Made by a program: the position numbers and the translations under genes
Part shown: in pieces, positions 15,817 through 23,102 of the stretch
Position numbering within the stretch: position 1 is the stretch's first letter
Layout of the letters: every line of letters begins with the position of its first letter
The notes under the pieces: model-generated
Told to the model about the DNA's origin: nothing
The model's database searches: none
The model's input: the letters and a program-made list of their open reading frames with translations, nothing else
Source: Marinilabilia sp046483585
GTDB lineage: Bacteria; Bacteroidota; Bacteroidia; Bacteroidales; Marinilabiliaceae
Direction: 5' to 3'
Assembly: GCA_046483585.1 (NCBI GenBank)
Contig: JAWOCV010000239.1
Location: forward strand, 1-23,102
Length of the DNA: 23,102 bases

Positions 15817-18078
15817 ATGGAAACTATTTACCTGGTTCTTGTAGGCGTATTATTTTTGCTGGCCATATCCGACCTTGTGGTTGGCGTCAGCAACGATGCC
15901 GTAAACTTTCTCAACTCTGCGATTGGTGCGAAAATTGCATCTTTCAAAACCATTATGATCATTGCAGCCCTGGGCGTTTTTGTCGGCGCCAGTTTTTCGG
16001 GTGGCATGATGGAAGTGGCACGAAAAGGGATCTTTAATCCGGAGTATTTTACATTCCAGAACATCATGATCATCTTTCTGGCTGTGATGCTTACGGATGT
16101 CATCCTTCTGGATCTCTTTAACACCTTTGGTCTGCCCACATCCACAACGGTATCCATCGTATTTGAACTGTTGGGTGCTGCCATTGGTGTGGCCCTTATC
16201 AAGTCGATCAACAATCCCGAGATGAATTTGAGTGAATACATTAACTCCGCCAAGGCCCTGGCCATCATTTCGGGAATATTATTATCGGTGGTCATATCAT
16301 TTACAGTGGGAATGATTGTCCAGTACTTCACCCGCATCCTTTTTTCCTTCAATCTTAAACGAAGAGTGAGGTATTTCGGGGCCATCTGGGGTGGCATTGC
16401 CATTACAGCCATCACCTATTTCCTTATCGTAAAAGGTGCCAAAGGCGCCACATTTATGTCAGAAGATGTCCAGAACTGGATTAGCAACAACGGCAACCTG
16501 ATCATCCTTTACAGTCTGATTGCCTGGACACTTATTATTCAGGTTCTTTACTGGCTTTTCAAATTCAATATTTTGAAAGTGACCGTATTGGCTGGCACTT
16601 TTGCCCTGGCCATGGCCTTTGCCGGGAACGACCTGGTCAACTTTATCGGGGTACCACTGGCCGGACTGGAATCTTTCAAAGCATTCACTGCGGCAGGGGG
16701 GAACAATGAAGGCATGCTCATGTCGTCATTGGCCGGTGAAGTCAAAACGGAAGCTTACCTTTTGGTGCTGGCAGGTCTTATTATGGTGGTTACCCTCTGG
16801 ACCTCCAAAAAAGCCAAACGAGTCGTCAAAACTTCGCTTGATCTCGGCCGTCAGTCCGAAGGAGAAGAACGGTTCGGATCTTCTTTTTTCGCAAGGTCGA
16901 TAGTCCGGGGAAGCCTGGCCATTTCCAACTCGGTCAATAAAGTCATACCGGCCAGGGTGAGCCATTTCATCGACCGCCAGTTTGATACCTCAGTATATGA
17001 GGCCGAACAACAGAAGATGGGTAAAGAGGCCACCTCCTTTGACGCATTACGAGCTTCCGTTAACCTGGTTGTTGCCAGTATTCTCATTGCTTTTGCCACT
17101 TCTCTGAAACTGCCGCTCTCCACCACTTACGTCACTTTTATGGTGGCCATGGGTAGTTCACTCGCCGACCGTGCCTGGGGACGTGAAAGTGCTGTATACC
17201 GCATTACCGGTGTACTGTCTGTCATCGGTGGCTGGTTCTTCACGGCTTTCTCTGCAGCGACCGTTGCTTTCATTGTGGTCAACATTATGATGTTTGGTGG
17301 AAATTATGCCATTTTTGTTCTTGTGATTTTAGCCGCTTTTATGGTCTATCGGACCCATGTCATTTCGAAAAAACAAGATTCCGAGCAGAAACAATATGGT
17401 GAGCTCGACATTGAAGAGATCGACGGTGAAATTCATTCCGAGAAAGTCCTGGAAAAATGCCGTACCAGTGTTTCCTCAGTCCTTTCAGAAATCTCCAGAC
17501 TGTATAGCAACGCCCTCAATTTCTTTGAGGCCGAAGACCGGAGACAACTCAAGGATGTAACCAAAGACGTCGCAGCCATTAACAAACGGACCAAGAAGCT
17601 TAAAGCCAATATATACAACACCGTTCGTAAGCTACAGGAAGGCTCAATCGATTCAGGACTTTTCTATGTGCAAGTAGTAGACTACCTGCGCGAGACGGCT
17701 CACTCACTTTCTTACATTGCCAATCCTGCGTTCGAACATCTTGACAATAATCACAAGGTGTTCACCGAAGAACAGTTTGAAGATCTGAATTTCCTGGACA
17801 GTAAGATAAGGACCCTGATCACCAAAGCCAATAACATGATCGATCAGTCCGATTTCTCAAATCTCCAGGAATTGATTGAGGAACAAACGAAAATGATTGA
17901 CGTGATAAAAGGCTTGCGCAAGAAACAGCTCAAACGGATCAAAAAGGAGAAAGCAGGAACCAAGATCAGCATGCTCTATCTCTCTATTTTGCACGAGACC
18001 CAGAATATGTTGCTCCATCTGATCAATCTGCTGAAGGCGCAAAGGGACTTTGTTGCCAATACGAAAGCACCTCAATAA
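15817..18078 (+). CDS. PiT-family inorganic phosphate transporter fused to a PhoU-like domain
   Basis: 753 residues. Residues 1-510 are a PiT/Pho4 permease with about eleven hydrophobic segments and the two family signature repeats: GVSNDAVNFLNSAIG (23-37), and FAGNDLVNFIGVPLAG near residue 268. The inner halves carry GLPTSTTVS and LPLSTTYVTFMVAMG. PiT proteins carry phosphate, often as a metal complex, across the inner membrane with H+ or Na+. From about residue 525 the protein is soluble and all-helical (SEISRLYSNALNFFEAED, RETAHSLSYIANPAFEHL). That resembles the PhoU/DUF47 domain, which in many bacteria is a separate partner that controls the transporter. The start is the second of two overlapping ATGs and begins directly with the first membrane helix. 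A PHO-box-like array lies upstream and a strong terminator downstream. Confidence 0.95.
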   Translation: METIYLVLVGVLFLLAISDLVVGVSNDAVNFLNSAIGAKIASFKTIMIIAALGVFVGASFSGGMMEVARKGIFNPEYFTFQNIMIIFLAVMLTDVILLDLFNTFGLPTSTTVSIVFELLGAAIGVALIKSINNPEMNLSEYINSAKALAIISGILLSVVISFTVGMIVQYFTRILFSFNLKRRVRYFGAIWGGIAITAITYFLIVKGAKGATFMSEDVQNWISNNGNLIILYSLIAWTLIIQVLYWLFKFNILKVTVLAGTFALAMAFAGNDLVNFIGVPLAGLESFKAFTAAGGNNEGMLMSSLAGEVKTEAYLLVLAGLIMVVTLWTSKKAKRVVKTSLDLGRQSEGEERFGSSFFARSIVRGSLAISNSVNKVIPARVSHFIDRQFDTSVYEAEQQKMGKEATSFDALRASVNLVVASILIAFATSLKLPLSTTYVTFMVAMGSSLADRAWGRESAVYRITGVLSVIGGWFFTAFSAATVAFIVVNIMMFGGNYAIFVLVILAAFMVYRTHVISKKQDSEQKQYGELDIEEIDGEIHSEKVLEKCRTSVSSVLSEISRLYSNALNFFEAEDRRQLKDVTKDVAAINKRTKKLKANIYNTVRKLQEGSIDSGLFYVQVVDYLRETAHSLSYIANPAFEHLDNNHKVFTEEQFEDLNFLDSKIRTLITKANNMIDQSDFSNLQELIEEQTKMIDVIKGLRKKQLKRIKKEKAGTKISMLYLSILHETQNMLLHLINLLKAQRDFVANTKAPQ

Positions 18079-18091
18079 ATTGAACCATAAC

Positions 18092-18132
18092 CGGGGCCGT
18101 ATTTTCACACAGGGTACGGCCCCGTTTTTTTT
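18092..18132 (+). terminator. Strong Rho-independent terminator after the phosphate transporter
   Basis: A perfect 10-bp stem CGGGGCCGTA/TACGGCCCCG with a 13-nt loop is followed by eight Ts, starting 14 bp after the stop codon. Only 25 bp then remain before the next start codon. Confidence 0.93.
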
Positions 18133-18157
18133 GAATATTTTAAATTGTTGGGAAATT

Positions 18158-19168
18158 ATGTTTCTAAAGCACCGTAACATTTTTATGGTATTGGGATTGG
18201 TCGTTTTATGCCTTAAAATTACCGGTCAAAACACGGAAAACAAGGACTTCGAGCCTTCAGGTTCGGTCAATGGCAAACTTTTCACCAATTTTAATACCAC
18301 ACTTGAGGGATCGGAGGACCAAACGGCATTTGAAGTGCGGCGGGCTTATTTGGGATATGAATACCTGATATCACCTGAATTTTCGGCTGAGATCAAGCTC
18401 GACATCGGTTCGCCCAACGATGCTTCCCAATATTCCCTGCTCCGGCGATTTGGTTATTTCAAAACAGCCGCCGTTTTTTATAATCCATTTGATAATGTCG
18501 AGATCGGTTTTGGCCTTCAGGACGCCACACAGTTTAAAATACAGGAAAAATTCTGGAAGCGTCGCTACATTGCCAAATCATTCATGGACAGATACAAATT
18601 CGGGCCCAGTGCAGACATCGGGATAAAAGGAGTCTGGACTTCCGGCAAGGTCGATATAGATTTTGGCTTTTTCAATGGCGAAGGATATTCGAGTCTGCAA
18701 AACGACAACACCTTCAAAGGTGCAGCCGGGGTGACATTCCGGCCGTTGAAAGGACTCACCACCCGAATTTATGCCGATCTTTCGAGCAAATCGATCAATC
18801 AGTCCACGTCTTCCATTTTTGCAGGATATCAGGGAAAATCATTCTCACTTGGTGGGGAATATGACTGGCATTTTAACCGGGAGTTCAACAACGATCACAA
18901 TGTCTATGGATTTTCCTTGTACGGAGATGTTCAAATCTATCCGCGCATCTGGCTTTTTGGGCGTTACGACCAGGTGGACTCCAATACACTTGAAGACGAA
19001 TCAGTCCCATGGAATCTCGCCAACGATGAATCGGCCGTAACGGCAGGTATCGAATACAGCCCGGTAAAAGCGATAAAAATTGCTGCAAACTACCAGGATC
19101 ATTATCCTGCGGCTGCAAACGCTGAAATCCGGTCAGCTTTTTTCATCAATGTTCAGGCCTCATTTTAA
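18158..19168 (+). CDS. Outer-membrane beta-barrel (porin-like) protein
   Basis: The frame is open upstream, but the ATG at 18158 begins a signal peptide (MFLKHRNIFMVLGLVVLCLK, cleavage near TGQ) and clears the terminator. The protein has 336 residues. Alternating hydrophobic/polar strands run throughout (AFEVRRAYLGYEY, AEIKLDIGS, VEIGFGLQDA, KVDIDFGFFNGEGY, LTTRIYADLS, WLFGRYDQVDS). It ends in aromatic Phe, the outer-membrane insertion signal. The FEVRRAYLGYE and FFNGEGY motifs resemble phosphate-selective porin O/P-like barrels, but this is by eye. It directly follows the phosphate transporter and lies 12 bp before a lipoprotein gene, so a role in phosphate or anion passage across the outer membrane is plausible. 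No clear promoter lies between the terminator and the start, so read-through or a promoter inside the terminator region is likely. Confidence 0.85.
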   Translation: MFLKHRNIFMVLGLVVLCLKITGQNTENKDFEPSGSVNGKLFTNFNTTLEGSEDQTAFEVRRAYLGYEYLISPEFSAEIKLDIGSPNDASQYSLLRRFGYFKTAAVFYNPFDNVEIGFGLQDATQFKIQEKFWKRRYIAKSFMDRYKFGPSADIGIKGVWTSGKVDIDFGFFNGEGYSSLQNDNTFKGAAGVTFRPLKGLTTRIYADLSSKSINQSTSSIFAGYQGKSFSLGGEYDWHFNREFNNDHNVYGFSLYGDVQIYPRIWLFGRYDQVDSNTLEDESVPWNLANDESAVTAGIEYSPVKAIKIAANYQDHYPAAANAEIRSAFFINVQASF

Positions 19169-19180
19169 ATTGCACAGTCC

Positions 19181-20536
19181 ATGAAAGTCAACACATTCAC
19201 AACACTCCTTTTGACGGCTATTCTCCTGATCTCAGGAAACTCCTGCCGTGATTCGGAATATGTTCTTCCGGGGGAATACACCATCATACGGGATAATGGC
19301 GGCGGTACAGGAACCACTACATGGACATCCGATAAACAATATCTTCTCGACGGTCATGTCTTTGTTAATGACGGGCAGGTCCTCACCATTGAAGCGGGGA
19401 CTGTGATTCGCTCCAACACAGGTCAGAGGCATAATGCCAGTGCATTGATCGTGGCGCGCGGGGGGCAGATCATTGCCAGGGGTACTGCCAGTGACCCCAT
19501 TATTTTTACCGTAGAAGGAGATGATCTGGATGGATCGGTCCCCATCGAAGCCAATGGTTTATGGGGTGGTGTTATAATCCTGGGAAACGCCCCCGTCAAC
19601 ACGGCCAACGGAGAAAATATGATCGAAGGCATCACCTCTGATGAACCCAGGGGCGTTTATGGTGGTGACAATAAAACAGACAATTCAGGTGTTTTCCGAT
19701 ATGTCTCCATCCGGCATGGCGGCACACGGATCGGAGAAGGCGATGAGATCAACGGCCTTACACTTGGCGGAGTTGGCAGCGGCACAACACTGGAATACGT
19801 AGAAGTGATATCCAACCGTGATGACGGGTTCGAATTCTTCGGAGGTACCGTCAATGGCCGTTATTTATTGTCGGCATTTTGCGGTGATGATGCCTTCGAC
19901 TTTGATCTGGGATACCAGGGAAAATGCCAGTTTATTGCCGGTCTGCAGGCAGGTGCCACCGGGGATCTGCTCTTCGAGCTGAGTGACCGGGAGGGTTATC
20001 CTGAAACAAGACCGATTATCGCCAATGCCACACTTGCCGGCCGTGGAGTTGATGAAAACGGGCAGACCGCCAGATTTGACAACAGTTCGGCCGGAACCAT
20101 CGTCAATTCTTTATTCATGCACCAAAAACAAGGTATTGATATTGAGTATTCGGGTGATAATCTGGACAGTTATCAACAATTTCTCAACGGACGCATTCGT
20201 ATGCTTAACAACGTGTTTCACATGGTGGGCAACAACTCTGCCCTTCACATTTTCGGGGTTTACTCTCACAATTTGGTGGATGTGACCGCCCAGGATGAAA
20301 TTGTAAGCGCTCACTTCAGCGAAGGAAATAACATCCTTAAAGATCCGGAAATTGACTACAATCCCCAATTCATTGACCAGATGGATCTGAGGCCTTCAAA
20401 TAATACCGGTATGGGAGATACCGCCATTTTAGAAGACAACTGGTTTGAAGCCGTTGATTACAAAGGTGCATTTGGTAAGAATAATTGGCTCAAAAACTGG
20501 AGTATTCTTGACCGACGGGGATATCTGAAAAATTAA
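19181..20536 (+). CDS. Surface/periplasmic lipoprotein with parallel beta-helix fold
   Basis: 451 residues. The signal peptide (TFTTLLLTAILLISGNSC) ends with Cys22; the lipobox is weak (GNSC), but Asp24 and Glu26 follow, as is common for exported Bacteroidota lipoproteins. From about residue 45 the protein has short turns typical of right-handed beta-helices: VFVNDGQVLTIEAGTVI, ALIVARGGQIIARGTA, WGGVIILGNAPVN, FRYVSIRHGG, LEYVEVISNRDDGFEFFGG. These resemble the pectin-lyase-like/polymorphic repeat class, but no pectate-lyase active-site signature was recognised, so it may bind rather than cleave. The motif DGFEFFGGTVNG plus DDAFDFDLGYQG suggests calcium-rich loops. It forms a two-gene pair with the barrel upstream. 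Such genes are often named hypothetical or 'multidrug transporter', which is not supported here. Confidence 0.85.
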   Translation: MKVNTFTTLLLTAILLISGNSCRDSEYVLPGEYTIIRDNGGGTGTTTWTSDKQYLLDGHVFVNDGQVLTIEAGTVIRSNTGQRHNASALIVARGGQIIARGTASDPIIFTVEGDDLDGSVPIEANGLWGGVIILGNAPVNTANGENMIEGITSDEPRGVYGGDNKTDNSGVFRYVSIRHGGTRIGEGDEINGLTLGGVGSGTTLEYVEVISNRDDGFEFFGGTVNGRYLLSAFCGDDAFDFDLGYQGKCQFIAGLQAGATGDLLFELSDREGYPETRPIIANATLAGRGVDENGQTARFDNSSAGTIVNSLFMHQKQGIDIEYSGDNLDSYQQFLNGRIRMLNNVFHMVGNNSALHIFGVYSHNLVDVTAQDEIVSAHFSEGNNILKDPEIDYNPQFIDQMDLRPSNNTGMGDTAILEDNWFEAVDYKGAFGKNNWLKNWSILDRRGYLKN

Positions 20537-20541
20537 ATGTC

Positions 20542-20577
20542 AAAAAAAACAGACCCCATGAAATGGGACCTGTTTTT
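20542..20577. terminator. Bidirectional terminator between convergent genes
   Basis: Hairpin with CAG/CTG and CCCAT/ATGGG stems around a GAA loop, flanked by an A-run on the left and a T-run on the right, so it can end transcripts from both the lipoprotein gene and the response-regulator gene. Confidence 0.75.
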
Positions 20578-20606
20578 GTATTCTAATATATGGATTAAAC
20601 CAACCT

Positions 20607-21320
20607 CTATCGGGAAATGAGATTTATATCATTCATCAACTTATCGCGGTAGGACTTGCCAATGGGAATAACCTTGGAGCCGGCACCGGTCATGATTACC
20701 ACGGAATTGTCTTCGATCACCTTGATTTTATTGAAATTGACAATAAAAGACCGGTGGATACGCATAAACTTATTGGTCGGCATTTTGTCCGAAATGGCTT
20801 TCATGGTAAAATGAATGGTGTATTTTTCATTGAAGGTGTTCAGAACCACATAATTTTCCAAAGCCTCAATCCAGAGTATGTCATCGAATTTTATACGAAC
20901 GAGCGACCCGTTGTTCTTAATAAAGATCTCGGTACTCTCTTTAACAGGACTCTCTTTCTTTTCGTAACGTTCACGCGCCCGGTTGACAGCTTTAATAAAA
21001 CGTCCAAAATGGACCGGTTTTAAAAGGTAATCCGTCACGTCATACTCATACGATTCAAGGGCATATTTTTCCTGTGAAGAATATATAACAACCTGTGGTA
21101 TAGTCTCAAGTGATTCAAGAAACTCAATGCCGGACATCTCAGGCATTTCAATATCGAGGAAAATCAGATCCACCTCTTCCGCATCGGGCTGATTGAGCGC
21201 ATTAATAGCCTCTACAGCACTCGAGAAAGATCCCACCAGATGAAGACCTTCAGTCCTGCCTACAAACTCCTCAATAATTTTAATTGACAGTTTGTCGTCA
21301 TCTATTATAATGCAATTCAT
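20607..21320 (-). CDS. LytTR-family response regulator
   Basis: 237 residues: a receiver domain (1-120) and a LytTR DNA-binding domain (about 130-237). The receiver has the acidic pocket Asp7-Asp9, phosphoacceptor Asp56 in FLDIEMPEMSG, Ser81 and Lys101 in YLLKPVHFG, so all active residues are present. LytTR motifs are IKNNGSLVRIKFDDILWIEALENYVVL and MRIHRSFIVNFNKI. The family binds direct repeats near target promoters after phosphorylation by a 7TM/5TM-Lyt type histidine kinase. No such kinase is present here, so it is an orphan in this window. It is convergent to the phosphate module and its targets cannot be told from this sequence. Confidence 0.96.
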   Translation of the reverse strand: MNCIIIDDDKLSIKIIEEFVGRTEGLHLVGSFSSAVEAINALNQPDAEEVDLIFLDIEMPEMSGIEFLESLETIPQVVIYSSQEKYALESYEYDVTDYLLKPVHFGRFIKAVNRARERYEKKESPVKESTEIFIKNNGSLVRIKFDDILWIEALENYVVLNTFNEKYTIHFTMKAISDKMPTNKFMRIHRSFIVNFNKIKVIEDNSVVIMTGAGSKVIPIGKSYRDKLMNDINLISR

Positions 21321-21336
21321 AGATTGAGATTTTCTT

Positions 21337-21344
21337 CAAAAATA
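21337..21344 (-). promoter_or_regulatory. Candidate -7 element of the response-regulator gene
   Basis: TATTTTTG on the minus strand matches TAnnTTTG 16 bp before the ATG at 21320. An overlapping alternative (TATATTTT) lies just upstream, with TTTG 18 bp before it. Confidence 0.45.
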
Positions 21345-21491
21345 CAAAATATACCCAAGAATACCATATTGCAAAGTAAGCAATTTCTTACATTAATCCA
21401 TACTTTTTGATGATGAATTGTTCATTTTTTGTGTTTATTCAAAAAAGAAGGCCCGTCAATCTCAATTTGTTTAAAAGATTGCCGGATGCAC

Positions 21492-21581
21492 TTAAGCAAT
21501 AATTGCCTGCTCCTCTTCTTCACTCAACTTCCAGTTTCTCTCTGGTATTTTTTTACGAATCCAGGCTGTAAGATTAATCGT
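21492..21581 (-). pseudogene. Possible remnant of a C-terminal coding segment
   Basis: Between two stops the minus strand reads 29 codons with a protein-like composition (WIRKKIPERNWKLSEEEEQ). There is no start codon. It may be a decayed gene tail in this 716-bp gene-free stretch or chance; no family was recognised. Confidence 0.2.
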
Positions 21582-21684
21582 TTAACGCTAATAATCAGTC
21601 TTCCCCATAGCGAAGCCTTTTTCTTTTAAGGAAACACTCCAGCTTAAAAGCAATTCTCTGACATAGGAAAATTTGATTTATTTA

Positions 21685-21902
21685 GTGTTTGTCTGTAAAG
21701 TGCCACTTGCGTCGTTATGCCTGCCTGTCGGATTATAAAAAAGTAGCATGCTGGCGTTTTGATTTAAAACTAATAAGACAGATGGATACTCTTATGCAAA
21801 ACGGCAGACAGGTCTGCTTTAGGCGGCACGCGGTCGCAAGTTTTGCTTTGCTGAAGCTACGCTAAAGCGATGCCTCGCAACTGGCACTTTCTGAACAGAC
21901 AC
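21685..21902. mobile_element. MITE-like element with imperfect terminal inverted repeats
   Basis: The left end GTGTTTGTCTGTAAAGTGCCA matches the right end in inverted form (21882-21902; inner end AAAGTGCCA identical, 16 of 21 overall). The element is about 218 bp with no ORF. Its right end occurs again as the solo 23-bp end at 12236-12258. It lies in the gene-free interval 21321-22036. No clear target-site duplication was found, and the parent transposase family is not known from this sequence. Confidence 0.5.
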
Positions 21903-21973
21903 ATGATCAGAAACAAACGTTGCTTAGTTTATAGACGGGCACTAATTATATAAGATAGGGTAAAAAACTCCAT

Positions 21974-22016
21974 AAAAAAGAGGGTATCTCATTTTTCAGA
22001 AACACCCTCTTTTTAT
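21974..22016 (-). terminator. Terminator of the HU gene
   Basis: Stem AGAGGGT/ACCCTCT extended by A/T pairs, followed on the minus strand by six Ts. It begins 21 bp past the HU stop codon. The T-run on the plus side could also make it bidirectional. Confidence 0.88.
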
Positions 22017-22036
22017 TCTTTTTAACCAAAAAAGAA

Positions 22037-22309
22037 TTAATTCACAGCATCGGTGAGCTCACTACCAGCTTTGAATTTAACAACTTTTTTAGCAGGAATT
22101 TGAATTTCCTTACCGGTTTGAGGGTTTCTGCCTGTGCGGGCACTTCTTTCTGATAATGAGAAAGAACCAAATCCGACCAGAGCAATCCGGTCACCCTTTT
22201 TCAACGCATTGCCGGTTACTTTAATAAAGCTGTCAAGAGCTTTCTTGGCATCAGCCTTAGTCAATCCTGATTCACCAGCGATTGCTTCAATTAATTGAGC
22301 TTTGTTCAT
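22037..22309 (-). CDS. hup: HU-family DNA-binding protein
   Basis: A 90-residue histone-like protein of normal HU length. It has the N-terminal helical dimer part (MNKAQLIEAIAGESGLTKADAKKAL), the GFGSFSLSERSARTGRNPQTG hinge into the DNA-binding arm with the RNP tip (61-63), and the closing helices (KFKAGSELTDAVN). HU dimers bend and compact DNA and assist replication and transcription. Bacteroidota usually carry several paralogues; this one is the canonical short type, not the long DUF4469-type. Single gene with its own promoter and terminator. Confidence 0.97.
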   Translation of the reverse strand: MNKAQLIEAIAGESGLTKADAKKALDSFIKVTGNALKKGDRIALVGFGSFSLSERSARTGRNPQTGKEIQIPAKKVVKFKAGSELTDAVN

Positions 22310-22360
22310 AATAAAAATTAATTTTAGGGTTAAAAAATAGGTTTCCCAATCTTCTATTCA

Positions 22361-22391
22361 CAAATATAGACGGTTTTTGGTGTTTACCAAA
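22361..22391 (-). promoter_or_regulatory. Promoter of the HU gene (consensus Bacteroidota type)
   Basis: Reading the minus strand, TTTG (22388-22391) is followed after exactly 19 bp by TATATTTG (22361-22368). It is the best promoter in the window and gives a leader of about 45 nt. Confidence 0.85.
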
Positions 22392-22548
22392 TTTTAACCC
22401 GGAAAAAATGCGCTAAAAACCATTTTTTTTTGAATAACGGCAGAAAATAATAGTTTAATAGAACGATTTTAACATGTCAACGAACATGGGAGATTCGCAA
22501 AAGTCACCCAAAAAAATTATGACACTTGTTAATTTTATGATAACCAAC

Positions 22549-22732
22549 AACAGAGAACTCTGTTTTATACAGAAGGAGATTAAATCACCAAGGAGTCAAA
22601 TAGGGTTATGATTTCTACAAACAAATTTTCTATACTTATCCGTATAAAATTTGTTTATTAAGGTCGGATGAAACCCGCATCCAGAATTAATACATATGCA
22701 TGTTGCGGCAACCTTTGCCATGCTCGTTTCAT
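22549..22732. other. Palindrome-rich gene-free region upstream of the HU gene
   Basis: Three inverted repeats occur within 184 bp. First is AACAGAG-AA-CTCTGTT (22549-22564, perfect). Second, AAACAAATTTT...AAAATTTGTTT (22619-22656) has a 2-base bulge. Third is a nested one, ATGAAAC/GTTTCAT (22668-22674 / 22726-22732), enclosing GCATG/CATGC. No ORF, tRNA or known riboswitch was recognised in 22392-22845, so the function, if any, is unknown. Confidence 0.4.
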
Positions 22733-22845
22733 TTGAATAAGGATATACGTCATTAAAATGAATCCCCACGCTGAAGGGATATAGCCGCTTAAGTCATGCA
22801 AAAAACGGAAAAACGCTTAATATTCAATGTCTGTATCTCCATAGC

Positions 22846-22893
22846 AAAAAACCCACAATTCCCCTTAAAACCAATTTTAAAGGAAATTATGGG
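22846..22893 (-). terminator. Long-stem terminator of the right-edge gene
   Basis: On the minus strand a 19-bp stem, counting G-U pairs, starts CCCATAATTTCC and closes on a 4-nt TTGG loop. It is followed by six Ts and begins 18 bp after the stop codon at 22912. Confidence 0.9.
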
Positions 22894-22911
22894 CCATTAT
22901 TTCATTATTCG

Positions 22912-23102
22912 CTATTTGTTCTTTCTTGATTCGTCACGCATCTGATCAATCTTAGAAAGCACTTCCCTTAAACTTTCTGCTGAAGACTCTTCACTTTCTT
23001 TTTCTTTTCCGCGCTTGTTGCCCGCTAAAGTTTTGGATTTCCGTTTACTTCCTTTTGGGTCCTCTGTATCCCGTGCCTTAAGCTCAAAATTGTTATAAAT
23101 AC
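22912..23102 (-). CDS. C-terminal end of an unidentified charged protein (partial)
   Basis: Reading leftward from the window edge, 62 codons stay open to the stop at 22912-22914, with no start, so the N-terminus lies outside. The visible part is very hydrophilic (for example DPKGSKRKSKTLAGNKRGKE) and ends SLREVLSKIDQMRDESRKNK, likely a flexible basic tail plus one short helix. The terminator just after the stop supports that it is really translated. No family was recognised. Confidence 0.7.
   Translation of the reverse strand, partial: IYNNFELKARDTEDPKGSKRKSKTLAGNKRGKEKESEESSAESLREVLSKIDQMRDESRKNK

Noticed and set aside
18050..18157. Earlier start for the barrel protein
   Set aside because: It would cross the terminator and overlap the transporter gene; the signal peptide starts at 18158.
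21429..21629. 66-codon plus-strand open frame
   Set aside because: Low-complexity, Cys/Leu/Phe-rich composition, no start context or promoter, in DNA that looks degenerate.
1..23102. tRNA, rRNA, CRISPR or TPP riboswitch
   Set aside because: No cloverleaf with a T-loop sequence, no regular spacer array and no thi-box seen upstream of thiL. Only a covariance search could exclude them fully.

Overview
The window looks like chromosomal DNA of a free-living Bacteroidota, probably near Bacteroidales/Marinilabiliales. The placement is inferred from four things: start regions that mostly lack Shine-Dalgarno sequences, several TAnnTTTG-type -7 elements (one with a correctly spaced TTTG at -33), Bacteroidota-style lipoprotein signals, and the gene families present. 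No rRNA, tRNA, CRISPR array or intact transposase gene was seen.

Layout. The left half is read almost entirely leftward. It holds a secreted GH2 beta-galactosidase lipoprotein cut by the left edge (1-2854) and an 829-residue four-module sulfur/persulfide enzyme (3051-5540: CoA-disulfide reductase, rhodanese, TusA, DsrE-like). Next comes a tightly packed three-gene unit transcribed M23 peptidase (10032-11771), then TPR protein (7859-10024), then PIF1-type helicase with a C-terminal TPR tail (5860-7869). From 11.9 kb transcription turns rightward: a small Sll1863-like coiled-coil protein, a secreted C69 dipeptidase, ThiL, then a probable phosphate module. That module has a PiT-type transporter fused to a PhoU-like domain, a strong terminator, an outer-membrane beta-barrel protein and a beta-helix lipoprotein. 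After a bidirectional terminator come two leftward genes, an orphan LytTR response regulator and an HU protein. At the right edge is the C-terminal end of another leftward gene, marked by an excellent terminator.

The most interesting signal is upstream of the phosphate transporter. Three perfect TTAACA copies plus a fourth degenerate copy are spaced exactly 11 bp apart and end just before the -33 position of a TAnnTTTG promoter. This is the geometry of a PHO box. It suggests that a PhoB/PhoP-type regulator controls a transporter-PhoU fusion, possibly together with the barrel/lipoprotein pair downstream.

Non-coding DNA is also structured. A 71-85 bp repeat lies downstream of two unrelated genes. 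A MITE-like element of about 218 bp has a matching solo end 9.6 kb away. There is a 44-nt near-perfect hairpin before thiL, and a palindrome-rich gene-free stretch upstream of the HU gene.
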